Assembly (NCBI GenBank): GCA_029339195.1
Contig: JAPTJF010000278.1
Coordinates: 1-64,000, forward strand
Reading direction: 5' to 3'
DNA: 64,000 nucleotides
Origin: Micractinium sp. NFX-FRZ
Lineage: Eukaryota > Chlorophyta > Trebouxiophyceae > Chlorellales > Chlorellaceae
Shown here: positions 1 to 11,500 of the stretch, piece after piece
How the letters are laid out: each line of letters opens with the position of its first letter
Position numbering within the stretch: position 1 is the first letter of the stretch
Notes under the pieces: generated by a model
Told to the model about the DNA's origin: nothing
Database searches by the model: none
The model's input: only the letters and a program-made list of their open reading frames with translations
Program-made: the position numbers and the translations under genes

Positions 1-76
<76 letters not shown>
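1..76. repeat. (TTGA)19 tetranucleotide microsatellite
   Basis: Nineteen uninterrupted TTGA units fill the left edge of the window, so the true array may be longer. It lies downstream of, or within an intron of, the receptor kinase gene read on the minus strand. It does not match the plant or algal telomere unit TTTAGGG, so it is not a chromosome end. Confidence 0.95.
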
Positions 77-3000
77 GCATTGCAGCAGTTCAGTGGGTCA
101 GTGGAATCGGGTTTGCCTTTCTCCGAACGCGTGCCATCCTGGCAGCGCTTCGTCTCTAAAAGAGTGCTGCCGTGCTGCAGCGAGAGCAAGTCGCTGGGAG
201 CGACAAGCGGGGGCGGGGAGGGCAGCAGCGGGCAGGGGAGGGAAGCTGCCACACGGCCCGCAGGCCTCCCACTGGCCACCGCAGCGCTGCTCCTCCTCCT
301 CAAGGCACTGCCTCCTGCAAGTCCCTGCCTGAACCTCTCTCTGGCAGGGGCCCAGCACAGGGAGATGTCAAAGCAACAGCCTACCTCTCGCATGCATGCA
401 ATGAACCTCACCCAATGACAAAGATCGTATCAGCAAGATTGCCTCCCCGCCCCGCCCCCGCCCCCACCTGGAAGCCCAGAATGTTGGTGTCCCTGCACGC
501 CCGCAGCAGCTTGATCTCCCTCACGAAGTCGGGGTCGTGCATGGTGGCCCGGGACTCTGCCATGGACTGCAGCCAGTCAGGCAGCCAGACAGTGGTTTGC
601 AGCCAGACAGTGGTTTGATTGGGGAGAAGGGGTCGTGCATGGCGGCCCGGGATTATGCCATGGACTGCAGGCGGCGGTGTGGTGTGGCGTTGATGGTGGT
701 GGTCAGAAGGGGCGGGGCAGCGGTGGGAAGGTGTACAAGGTGCACATTGGAAGACAGTGTGCCCTCTGCTGGGCGGCGGAAGTGAGTGCGTGTGCGAGGG
801 ACAGAGCGCACCCTCCAGAGCGCAGCATGCTCACCGCGCCCGGCAGCTCTTCCGCTGGCGCGGAGGGCGCAGCACGGCACAGCGCAGCGCAGCACAGAAT
901 GGCACAGCGCGGCACTCACCGCGCCCAGCACCTTGGCTGCCACGGGTGTCACCCCGTTGCGGAAGGCTTTGAACACCTGCCGGTGGGGCGGGGGACCAGG
1001 CAGGGGGGTGGAGATGTTGCCCGCGTGAGGAGAGGAGTGGTTACGGTTGCTACCAGCCCGGCAGAACACAGCAGCAGCGTGTGCAGCCGCGCCCTGTCGG
1101 CCGGCGGCAGGCGGCGCATCCAGGAATGGAGGGAGGGTTCTCAGGGCGGCGCCTCAGCCTGCAACCTGCCCCTGAAAGCTGCACCTAGTGCTCACAGCAG
1201 CTGGGCGCATGCACAACTGCATCTGCACTGCCCCCACTTCTGCAGCAGAAGAAGGGTCGCAGCGGGCCTGGCACGAGCGGCGGGCCAGGCCGCTCCCGCC
1301 CCCTCACACAACCCACCCACCGTGCCAAAGCCGCCGCTGCCCAGGCGCCACGCCGAGCCGTCGGGCCGCTTTGCAATGGTGATTGTCTGAGGCTGTATCT
1401 CCCACTCGGAAAGGAGAGCGTCCAGCTGCTGATCTTTCCAGCTCACCGACGGCCGGCCCAGGGGGCTCCCTAGAGGCCCTCCCTCCAAAACATCTGGCTC
1501 CCAAGAAGGGAGCCGCGATGTGCCCGCTATGTGCCCCGAAGCCTGCGGCCTCCACATGCCCCAGTGGCTGCCGCTGGCGGCCGTGCTGGGAGCCGGCACG
1601 AGCGGCGACCCGGATGGGACGGCGCCGCTGGGCGGCGGTGTGCCGCCGGGGGTCGGGTGCAGGGCGACAGTTGGGGCGCTGCGCGCGCGCCGGGGGGGCG
1701 ACCAGGGAGCGCCTTCGCCGGAGGAGGGTGCAGGGTTGAATGGCGGCGGTACCGCTGCCCCCGCTGGCACTGCCACCTGCGCAGGCAGCGGCGGGGCAGG
1801 CAGGGGCCAAGGTGCGACCGACAGATGGATACACATATGCGGAGTCGGGGCAGCGGGCGAGACCTGCCACCCATGCCTGGCAGAGCGGGATGCAAAGCAA
1901 GAGTAATGCGGGCGGCAGCACCGAGCACAGATAAACCAAGGGACCCGCAGCTGGCATACACATGCAGCTGGGCAGTCACCCTGCCTGTGGGGAGGCCTGC
2001 CCCCTCCCCACGACCCCACCTGCCCCGCCTGGCCGACCACCCCCACCACCCCCACCCGCCCACCCACGCACCCCCGTCGACCGCGCGCCCAGGAATGGCA
2101 GGCAGCAGCTCTGGGCTCGCTCCCGCGGCGCCACCATTGACACCACGCCTGCATGCGCACCGCTGCCCGACCCAGCTGCCGTGCTGGCTGAGGGTGGCGG
2201 GAAGCCTGGCGGCGCCGCAAAGGCGGAGGCGCCAGGGGGGTCCTGCAGTGGCAGGGAAGGGTGTGGTGGAGGAAGCGGGGGGCTGGTTGAGCACGTGAGC
2301 ATTGGCCGATGGGTGATGAAAAGCCTGGCGGCCACGGGAAGGCAGGCGGTGCCCCCAGGGGTGTCCTGCCTGGGCCACCGGGGTGCGTGGGGCGTGGATG
2401 GGCCCTATTGGGGGCTGGGCAGGTGCAGGCCGACGTGTGGGGAGAGGGGGACGGGTCTGGGACGCTAGCAATGCAGGCAAGCCAGCAGGCTCACGCTTGC
2501 ACAGTGTTGCTTGTACTGCTGTCCATGCAATAGGGTACTGCGTGGTACCGTGTCCCCCCCCACAGCCCAGGGCGCACCCTGCTGCATGGCAGGCCAGTGA
2601 AGAGCTGCCACCTCACCCCAGTCCCCGCCCCCACCCCTGGCCCGCTTGCCTGCCCCGGCCACAACTTTGCCGACTGCTCCTGAGCCAGAGCAGCCGCGTG
2701 CTCCGCCTGCTCTGCCTCTGCCTTTGCCGCCGCCTCCATCTGTCGCCGCTGCCGGCGCCGCCGCCACAGCGCGAAGCCGGCCAGCGCTGCCACTCCAGCC
2801 ACGGCCACCGCCACAGGGGCCGCCACGGCAGCGACCGGAAAGTCGGTGCCGCCGCCGCCGGGGGTGCAGTTGCTGGCGTTGGCGGGCAGCTGAGAGGAAC
2901 AGAGGAGGTCGCCGGCGGCGCACACAGTGAAGCGGGCACCTGGGGGCGGCAGCGTGCAGAGCTGCGGGTTGCCTGGCGCCGCAGCCAGCTCTGAGAGGGA

Positions 3001-6000
3001 GGCGAGCTGTTCCCAGGAGGTAGGTATGGTGCCGCTCAGCCCGTTGGACGCGAGGTCCCTGCAATGGCAAGGACAGACAGACAGCGAGCAAAACCAAGAG
3101 AGGACATCGGCAGGTGCCAGGCCAGCAGGTGCCAGGCCAGACGGCGACAGGGGTCAGCAAACTACGCCAGTGAGGGGCGCCCACATGCGCTCCAAACGGG
3201 CGGGATGAACCGCGGCAGGCACCCCCGGGAGAAGGCAGCAGCACCACCGGCGGCTGGCACGCCACATCCCCGCCGCAGCTGCCCTGGCACTGCACCCACC
3301 CCCGCCCAACTCACAGTGCCTGCAGCGCCTGCAGCCCAGCCCCCCAGCTGGGTAGCGTCCCACTGATGCCTGCGATGCACAGGAAGGAGGGGAGACGGGG
3401 AAGTGTATACACTGATGTGGTGGAAAGGAAGGGAAAGGAAGGGCAGTACATAGTATACGCTGATACTGAGGGCGTGAGTTGAACAGGACAGCAAGCTAGG
3501 GTGCAGCTGCCAGCTAGCAGACAGGCAGGGAACATGGGCGCGGGGTGTGGTGCCAGGCCGGCTGTCGCACGTTTGCTTGTTTCAACTGCTTGTTTCAACA
3601 CAGGCGGTAGGCCCAGGCAACCCAGCCCGCCTGTGGTGGGGACAATTGCCCAGCTGTCCCCGCCTGTTGCAACAAAACAGGCATTAGGCCCGACAATGCA
3701 ACCCAGATGACTTCATCTCAGGGCACCCCGGCTCAAACATCTCAACCCACCTGTGTCCGACAGGTTGAGGCGCTCAAGCTTGGGCAGAGCCCCCGGGCGG
3801 TCGCCCCAGGCGGCAGGCAGGCCGCCAGACAGCGGGTTGCCCGACAGCGTCAGCTCTCGGAGGGCTGTGAAGGAGCCTGGGGCGGCAAATGCCTCGGGCA
3901 GGGTGCCCGTCAGGCGGTTGCCGTGCATGTACCTGCAAACGCGCCAGGGGGTGGACAGAGCAGTGCACGGCGGATGGGATTCAGTAAAGTGCCGGCGAGG
4001 AGATGGGCAGGCACTCCCGAAGGGGAGCCTGGAGCAGCAACAGCTTCAGGCAGGTGTGGAGTTCTGGACCGCCTAGGTTGCCAGCCCTGCTGCAAGAGCT
4101 GCTGGCTGGCCGCACGGCTGCACAAAAGCACGACGCCACGCTGCCAGCTCAGCACGCTGCCAGCTCAGCGCGCTGCCAGCTCAGCATGCCGCGCCACTCA
4201 CAGGTACTCCAGCGCCTGGGTGTTGTTCACTGTGTTGTTCACCAGGTATCCCTGCCTGCCCCAGTCGGGTGGGATGGTGCCTGCGGGGCGGGAGCAAGCG
4301 AGGAACAGCAGCCAGGTCTGGGCACCAAGAGAGAAATGGCCAAACAAATCAGCCACAGCGGTTGCACCGCGCCCACCGCCGCTGCTCGCGCCCACACAGA
4401 CCAACTCTCAACTGTGCCTCCTTCACCAGCCACGTGTTCATCAGCAAACGAACGGGCCATGAGGGAAAGCGGGGGATGATATTGAAGAGCAGCTCGCCTG
4501 TGAACAGGTTCTGCTGGATTTGGACCTTGACCAGAATGATGATCCCATTCCTGCGGGGCAGCACAATTAAAGTCACAGGCTTTTGTTACAAACCAGGAAC
4601 CCAGGGTTACTTGGTTTGCCTGCGCAATGTTGACCCCTTTCCTGCAGGCGGCACCAGGATCGACACGCGCAGGGCGAAGGTGAGAGCTTGGTCGTGCAAC
4701 GCCGCCCGCCAAGTTCTCGTGCCCATGCCTGCCCGCCAGCGCCCAGCCCCCGCCCCGGCTGGCTGGGCCCAGCCAGGCCCTGGTGAAAGAAACTTTGTGT
4801 GTGTGAGGCGACAGGTCCGAGCAGGCGGGCGGGGACTCACCAAAAGTCGGGCAGAGGGCCGGCGAAGCGGTTGCCCGCAATGTTGCTGCGCATGAGGAAG
4901 GAGGGGCGGAGAGGGGAGGCAGGGAGGGATCAAGAGCGGGCGCAGGGCACAGGGCTGAGGCGCCAGTGCGAGCCCCGGGCAGGCTGATGGGGGGAGAGCT
5001 GCGGTGGGCGGGCACCTGGCCGCCAGCTGTCCAGGCACAGTACAGAGGGCAGAGGTGCAATGGGCAGAGGCATGGTGGCAGAGGTGCGTTGGGCAGGAGT
5101 CAGTGAGTACAGAGGTAGTGGGCATGGACGGTGGCAGTGGGCAGGTGGTGGGCAGGGGCATGCGCACCACGTGGTGCACCAGTGGCAAGCAGCACCCACG
5201 ACCGGAGCTGCCAGCCCACTTACCGCGACAGCTGTGAAGTTTGATCCACACGGCTGCGGGTGCAGCACCAACCAATCCTGCAAGCTCCCAGGCAGGCTTG
5301 CAAACACACACAGAGCCAGCCCCGCAGCCTTCACTCACAAGGACTGCATCTTGGTGAAACTGGTGTTGGTGACGGCAACGGCGGGGAAGGTGCCGGTCAA
5401 TTGGTTGCCGCCCAGCTGCAGTTGTTGTTGTTGTTGTTGAGGGGCAGGTGTGGGTGGGTGAGGTGGGGTGGGGGTGCAACAGTGCTGCAAGTCTGGCCCC
5501 TCGCCCCTCGCCCCGCACCTCCACGCACAGAACACACGCACCGAAACTGAAAGTGGGCAACATGGGAGTGTGAAGGGAGCATTCAGCAGCCCCGGGAGTC
5601 ACCTGGAAGTCCACAATCTCCTGGAAGCCGCGCCCCCAGGCCCACACGTCCGGGATGGACCCACTCAGCACGTTTTGCTCCAGGTTGCTGCAAGGGGGGA
5701 CACAAACAGACACGTGTACGTGTGCAAGTCAGCTATGTGAGCATTCAGGGGCGCGGTTTCAGTAGAGGCAACGCTCCCCCCGCCCAGCAAGTGCGGTGAG
5801 TGCCGCTGCGCCCCACTCCCCCGCCTCGACTCCCTGCTGTGTGGGCAGCACATGCTGCATGCCGGCTGCTGCTGCGCGCAATGCAAGGAGCTAAGGAGCT
5901 GAGGCACACTCGCAGCAGTGCAAGCCTGGGCAGGGGCAGCTTCTGCCGCTCAGCCGGCCAGACCTTTGCTTACCCACCCACAGACCACCCCCCGAGCCAC

Positions 6001-7118
6001 GTCTTATGGCACTCACAGCACGCGCAGCGCAGGGAAGGTGCCTTCCAGGCCCCACTCGGGCGGCAGCACTCCGCCCAGCTCATTCCCGCTCAGGTCCAAC
6101 GTTTGCAGGTAAGGCAGGCGTTCCAGCCCGGGCCGCAGCCGCCCCCACATCGGCACCGCGCAGGCCGGCGTGCAGCTCAGCACCCTGCGGCAAGAGGCAG
6201 CACACATAAGAGAACAGTTGAGCGTATTGTAGCGCGGCACAGCCCAGCGGGCAGATCAGCACCCTGCGGCAAGGGGCAGCACACACCAGTGAATGTAGTT
6301 CAGTAAACTATCGCACCGTGCCACCCCAAACTGGAGTCGTGACCACACCACACACAGCGTGGGGGCTCACACCCCTGCCCCCTCCCTCCCCCTCCCTCCT
6401 TTCCCACGCTCTGCCTCCCAGGAGCCGCATGCACACCTCCGTGGTTGCCGCCCCCCAGCCTCTCACAACAGCAACAGCAGGCAGCACCTACACTTCCGTG
6501 ACGTGGCTGCCGCCCCCAGCCTTACTAACTTCCAGCAGCAGCACTCACACTTCCGTGACTTGGTTGCCGCCGCCCACCCCAAAAGGGTCGCACTCCACGC
6601 CGTCCCACAGGCACACGGGGCGCAGGTCGTCCCACCCCTTGAGCTGCCGCGCCGCCTGCACCTCCCCCCAGTTGGCGATGCCGGCGGTGAAGTCCAGCAG
6701 GATCTGGCGCTCTGCAGGGATGAGATCCCGTAATAAGAAAAGAGGGGCATGTGCAGCCGTGCAGGCAGGCAGGCAGGCAGGAATGGCGAGGGGCGGTGCC
6801 GCACAGCAGGGCCAGCAGCCCTTCTCCGGGAGCAAGGCGGGGGATTGTGGGCCTTGGCTGACGCGCCATACACTGCAGAGTGCGGCGGGATCTCCAGGAG
6901 CAGCCGTGGCAGCAGCAGGAGGCGCTGACATGCCTATGTGCCACGGAGTGCAGCCAAGGCGGCAGGCGGCTGCCTGCCGCCTGCCGCCACTCCCGCTCAA
7001 GTGCATCTTCCTCGCTGGAAGCCCCGCCAAGCTCACCCTTCTCAGACTCGGATACGGCTGCCGCCAGTGGGCGGCACACCAGGCAGAGGACAAGCGCGCA
7101 GACGACGTGCCGCGGCAT
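1..7118 (-). CDS. LRR receptor-like protein kinase, 3' end beyond window
   Basis: Predicted cell-surface receptor: signal peptide, leucine-rich repeats, one membrane span, then a cytoplasmic kinase domain. The ATG at 7116-7118 begins a hydrophobic leader (MPRHVVCALVLCLV). The first intron starts at 7036 and rejoins at 6711 in phase, giving an LRRNT-like segment with RQILLDF and CLWDGVECDPFG. LRR exons follow, for example LDLSGNELGGVLPPEW near 6080-6110, LEQNVLSGSIPDVW near 5660, NIAGNRFAGPLPDFW near 4850-4890, and LTLSGNPLSGGLPAAW near 3810-3850. A membrane span (VAAVAAPVAVAVAGVAALAG, about 2790-2850) precedes a basic WRRRRQRR stop-transfer. The kinase begins with glycine loop LGSGGFGT at about 1320-1345, then VFKAFRNG and VAAKVLG (ATP-binding lysine) near 935-1000. 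FVREIKLLRACRDTN near 490-530 is the C-helix region. The catalytic loop is not in the window. About 14 exons; some LRR exons are placed only approximately. Confidence 0.8.
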
Positions 7119-8548
7119 AATGTGCTGGAGCGCAACCCCGCGCTCAACACAGCGCCCAACGGCTGACTAGCGATCACAGCACATGGGAGGGCAGCAGAGC
7201 AGTGCGGCCATGTAGGCGGGAACAGCGGGTATTAAAGAGGGGAGTTGCGTTCAGAGGCTCTCAACTGGTGGGCGAAAACGCCCAGGGACCCGTCAGCACG
7301 CCTGATAGTCAGCATTGAAATGCTCCACATCACTGCGGTTGGCACCATGGGCAGCTGCCAGGCAGGCAGGACCGCCGGCGCAGCATGCAAGGCGCCGCCC
7401 TTGCCCCGCCCTGCCGCCGCAACCCTGCTAGTAAATGCCACGAGCAGGCTAACACACGCCCACCGGATCGGTTGTGACACATAACATCACTTGTGTCCGA
7501 GTAGTGATGCCAGCTGTGGGTCACTGGCTGCGCCCCCCCACCCGCCACCACCCTCGTTCCTGCGGGCCGCTGTTTGCCTGGCCGTGAACACTGGCATGCG
7601 TGCTGGCCTTGCTCCATCCCTCTGCTTCTCAATCTTAGCAGATCAACCTACGTCCAAGGTGCTCATTCTCAAGGCGTCGCAATACACATTTGGCAGATCG
7701 TGCAGTCCCAGCGGCATAGCGGCACTACAGCTCAGCGCCACATTTCCGGCCGGGGGCGCGCCACTTGGGACGAGGACACAGTGGCATGTTTATCCAAGTT
7801 GCCAGAATCTGGGTGCTCCGGACTCCAGCCTGGCCGTTTGAAGGGGCGGCCAAGATGAGAGATCTGGGCAGTGCAACAAGAAAGGGTGGGCGTGCTCGTG
7901 GGTGGCCACCGTCAGCCGGGATGCAGCTCAGCGGCACGCACCCCAACGTGTTCATGGGCATGTTGAAAGCCATGCTTGTAAGTTTGTTGAGCTTATGGGA
8001 CAACAACTCGTTCAGTCAAACCCGAACAGGCACCGGGTGTCGGCGGCCAGTTGAGTGGTGTCACCGAAACAACTTGGGGTCCATACCGCTTGCCGACCAG
8101 CCAAGCTGGCCGCCTTCCGGCTCAAAGCAAGCCGCCCGTAGGTGTAACGGGGATCAGGGTGATGAGACCCCAGACAACGGCCATGCCCCGGCATCAGCAG
8201 TGGCGGCGGGGGCCGCCGCCAGCTCAGCGCCGAGCGACACAGAAGGCCCTCTAGCCTGCTGGCGATCAAGCAAAGCATCGTGGGCATGTGCGCTGTTGTT
8301 TGCTGTTGAGCCGCTCGGGGGAGGAAGGTGCGGCTCCCTATGTTTGGGCGGGGCCAGGATCGCAGTGTGTGCACCGCCAGCACCTGAGGTGCAAGATCTC
8401 AAAGTCGCGCGGCCCAGAGCAAGCCACGCGCCCAGGACCGGGAGCACCTGCCGCGCCCTGCCTGCTTGCCTGCCCACAGGCGGCTGCCTTGCTGACGCCC
8501 GCCTCACCCACCTGCCGCCCTCTTTCTCCGCCTGCCTGCAGCACCCAC
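7119..8548. other. Divergent intergenic region
   Basis: This 1.4 kb lies between the start codons of the minus-strand receptor kinase and the plus-strand LMBD2-type gene, so it should hold both promoters and 5' UTRs. Open frames exist on both strands (for example plus 7765-8685), but they show no recognisable domain and look like chance ORFs in GC-rich DNA. I could not identify a convincing TATA box or other named element. Confidence 0.5.
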
Positions 8549-11500
8549 ATGCTCTTCTTCTACCTGGTTGCACTGCCCGTGGTGGCATGTGCCACCCTCT
8601 GGGCCCTCCTGTGGCTGCCCAGCCGCAGCACCGGTGCGCCGCCCGCCCGCCCGCCGTCAAAAGGGCTGGTTGTGGGGTCATATGACACTGGCCCTGCTCG
8701 CCAGCAGGGCAGCCTCCTGCAGATGCTCTTGCCCTGCCCGCCTAGCGCTGCCACCACACTGGCGGCTTCCAGCCCAACCTTTCGCAGATGCTGTCGGCGT
8801 CTGTGCAGGGGCAGGGCCCGCCGGCTCGCGGTAGAGGGCAGCACCTGCCCTAGGGTTTGACCAGGGTTGAGGGTTGCGTGGTCTGTAGTACAACCGTAGG
8901 GTTATGCCACGGTTGTACTACAGAGGCTGCGCTGGCAACAGCCCGCCCCCTGACCTCAACCCGCCTCTCCAATCCCGCCCCGCAGGCTGGCTGGTGCGCC
9001 TAGATGTGGGGCTTGCCTGGTTTGCCGCGCTGGCAGCGCTGGTGCTGGTGCCCGCTGACGTGGCGGCGGTGCTGGCCGGCCGCGAACCCGGCCAGCTGGC
9101 CGGCTGGTGGCGGGCCGCCTACTGGTGCGTATGCATGCAGTTGCTGTGCCTTGGAGTAGGTTTGCCTGCGTCATGATGCGCTGCGCTGTGCTGTGGTCAC
9201 GCTGGAGCGCGGCCCGGACATGCTGTGGTGGTGCCTGTGCTGTGCTGGGCGGGGCGGGGCAGGTCTGGGGCGGGCAACCCTGTGCCCGCCAGCCACCATG
9301 GATGCGACTGCCGCGCCTGCAGCTCCTGCCCCTTTACAAGTGCCTCGCCCCGCCCCGCCGGCCCCCGCCTTGCACGCCCTCCTGCACTCAGGCCCTGCTG
9401 CCACATGCCTTCCTTTTGGCCCTGCCATTTATCCATTGCTGTGTGCTCACCGCTGTGTGCGTTCATCCTGCCGCCTCGCTGGCCCAGGTTTGCTTCCCAC
9501 CTGTGCTTCCCCCCTTGTTTGCAGGTACGGATTTGCTGCCCAGGTGCTGGTGCTGCCGCTGCACATGGAGTTCACTCGCTCAGGGGAGTTTACTGTCAAG
9601 GACAGAATAGCTGCAACAATAAGGTGGGCAGTCTGCGCGCTTGCAGTTGGGGTGGAAGGTGTGGGCAGGGACGCGGGCGGCGGGCGAGGGTGCTTCTCCA
9701 TCACCACCTGCTTCTCTCTGTGCCTCGAGCCACAGTGTGCTCCCTCACCCCTGCAGGCATACACTACCGCACAACACATTCCTCCGCAGCTCCGCTTTCC
9801 TGCTTGCCCCATTCACTGCCCCGCTGTACCGCCTGCCCCCCTGCAGGTACAACTTGTTCTACTACGCCCTGCTGCTGGTGGTGGGCCTGGCGGGCCTGGT
9901 GCTGCTCCTGTTCTCGGGCCACCTGCGCCCCGCCAATATCGTGGGCTTCTGCATCGCCTTCTCAAACGCCTATGGCCTGGTGGCAGGTGAGGAACGTGGG
10001 GGCGGCTGTTGCTTTCCTGTGCCGTCTGTGAGGGACGGGCCCAGTTCTGCATTTCTTCGTCCTCGGCGTGCCCTTCCCAGAGGGCGTGGTGATGCGGGGA
10101 AGGCGCGGTTTGGAGGGTTCGGGAGGGTGGTGTGTGCTGGGATGTTGAGGAGAAGGGGGGCTCCTGCCGTCGCGTTCTCCAATGCCTATGGCCTGGAGGC
10201 GGGAGAAAGGAGTTAAATTAAAAAATTGACATAGGAGGGGAATTGTGACGCAGGAGGGGAGGGCAGAGGACACGGCCTGGGGCCCGCGATCTGTGGAGCC
10301 GAGCCGCCCTGCATGGATTCCCATTGCCCCTGCTGCACCCCTCCTAGGGACACAGGTTGTGCCCGGCTATGGTGGGGCGGGCCACGCGCCTTCCACCTCT
10401 CTTGTGCCGCTGCTTCCTCAACTCAATAGAGATGACTGGACACGCTGCTGCCCGTTGCCTTCCTGCAAGCGCATATGTCACCTCACCACCTCTGCCTCCC
10501 TTGCTCCCCCCACCACCCCTGGCAGCCATCTTCCTGCTGGGGTTTGGCCTCGTGTCCGTGCCCCGCCAGCTTTGGAACAGCGCCGACCTGCACGGCGAGC
10601 AGCGGCGCGTGTGCCACAAGGCGGGCCTGCAGGCACGTCAGTAGAGAGGGAGGGATGGGGAGTGCAGTGGGGTGGGGTGGTGCGGGGCGGTGTGGGAGGT
10701 GTGAGCTTGAAGGGGCGCTGCCCGTGCCTCTCCACCAGGCCGGCCTGCAGGCACGCGTGGCACCGTTGCACGTGTGTGTGGGGGGGTGTTTGTGCGTGCA
10801 TGCGCGGATGTGCTTGGCCATGGGTGTGTTGTGTGGCCTCCTCACCCCTTCCCTGCCAGCCTGCAACCTCACTGCCGCCCATCCCAATGCCCCCTGCACT
10901 GTACTGCCCTGCCATGCAGGCGGAGCGTGCGCTGGCGGCGCACCGCCGGCTGTCGGCTGCGGTGCTGGCCACGCGCCGGGCCTCGGTCCTCTTCTCTCAC
11001 CACGACCCTCTGAGGCCTCTGATGGATGTTGTCCTCCACCTGGCCGACAGCCTGGGTGAGCACGGTTGTGTGGAGCCTAGGCCGAGTGCACGGGAGTTGG
11101 TTGCGTGGGGAAGGCGGCAGGAGGGGGCGGCATGCCCGACAGCGTGGGTGAGCATGCCTTCCGAGAATGGGTGCAAGGAACTGCCGTGTTCCACCTGCAA
11201 GCGGCCTCAGTCCCAGCCCCCTGCCAGGCCCAGCTGTCTGTCCGCATGCCAGCATCTGCTGCTGCTAACCTGCCGGTGTTGCCTCTGCATGTGCTTGCTT
11301 CACTTCACAAGCTGCAGGCCAAAACTTTGTGCCAGACACCAGCGTGCGCGTGCCGGACGAGTCGGAGCTGGACGTGTTTGACAGGTCAGCGTGGCAGTGC
11401 CACGGTAGCTGGCAATGCCACGTCAGCCCGGCCACGTGTCGGGAACCGCATTGCCCAGAGCTGCGTGCTCAGCGCGTGCCTTCCGGCCGGCCTGGGGCTC

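Noticed and set aside
1..76. Left-edge TTGA array as a telomere
   Set aside because: The unit is TTGA, not the TTTAGGG-type repeat expected of green algae, and a gene continues into the edge.
1192..2480. Very long overlapping open frames on both strands as extra genes
   Set aside because: High GC removes stop codons from all frames. Only the minus frame with LGSGGFGT has recognisable motifs.
4239..5713. Contiguous minus-strand frames of 273 and 368 residues as single exons
   Set aside because: They run through introns; only short LRR segments with splice sites at both ends are convincing.
7765..8685. 306-residue plus-strand ORF as a separate gene upstream of LMBD2
   Set aside because: It has no domain and unlikely composition, and it overlaps the LMBD2 start in the promoter region.
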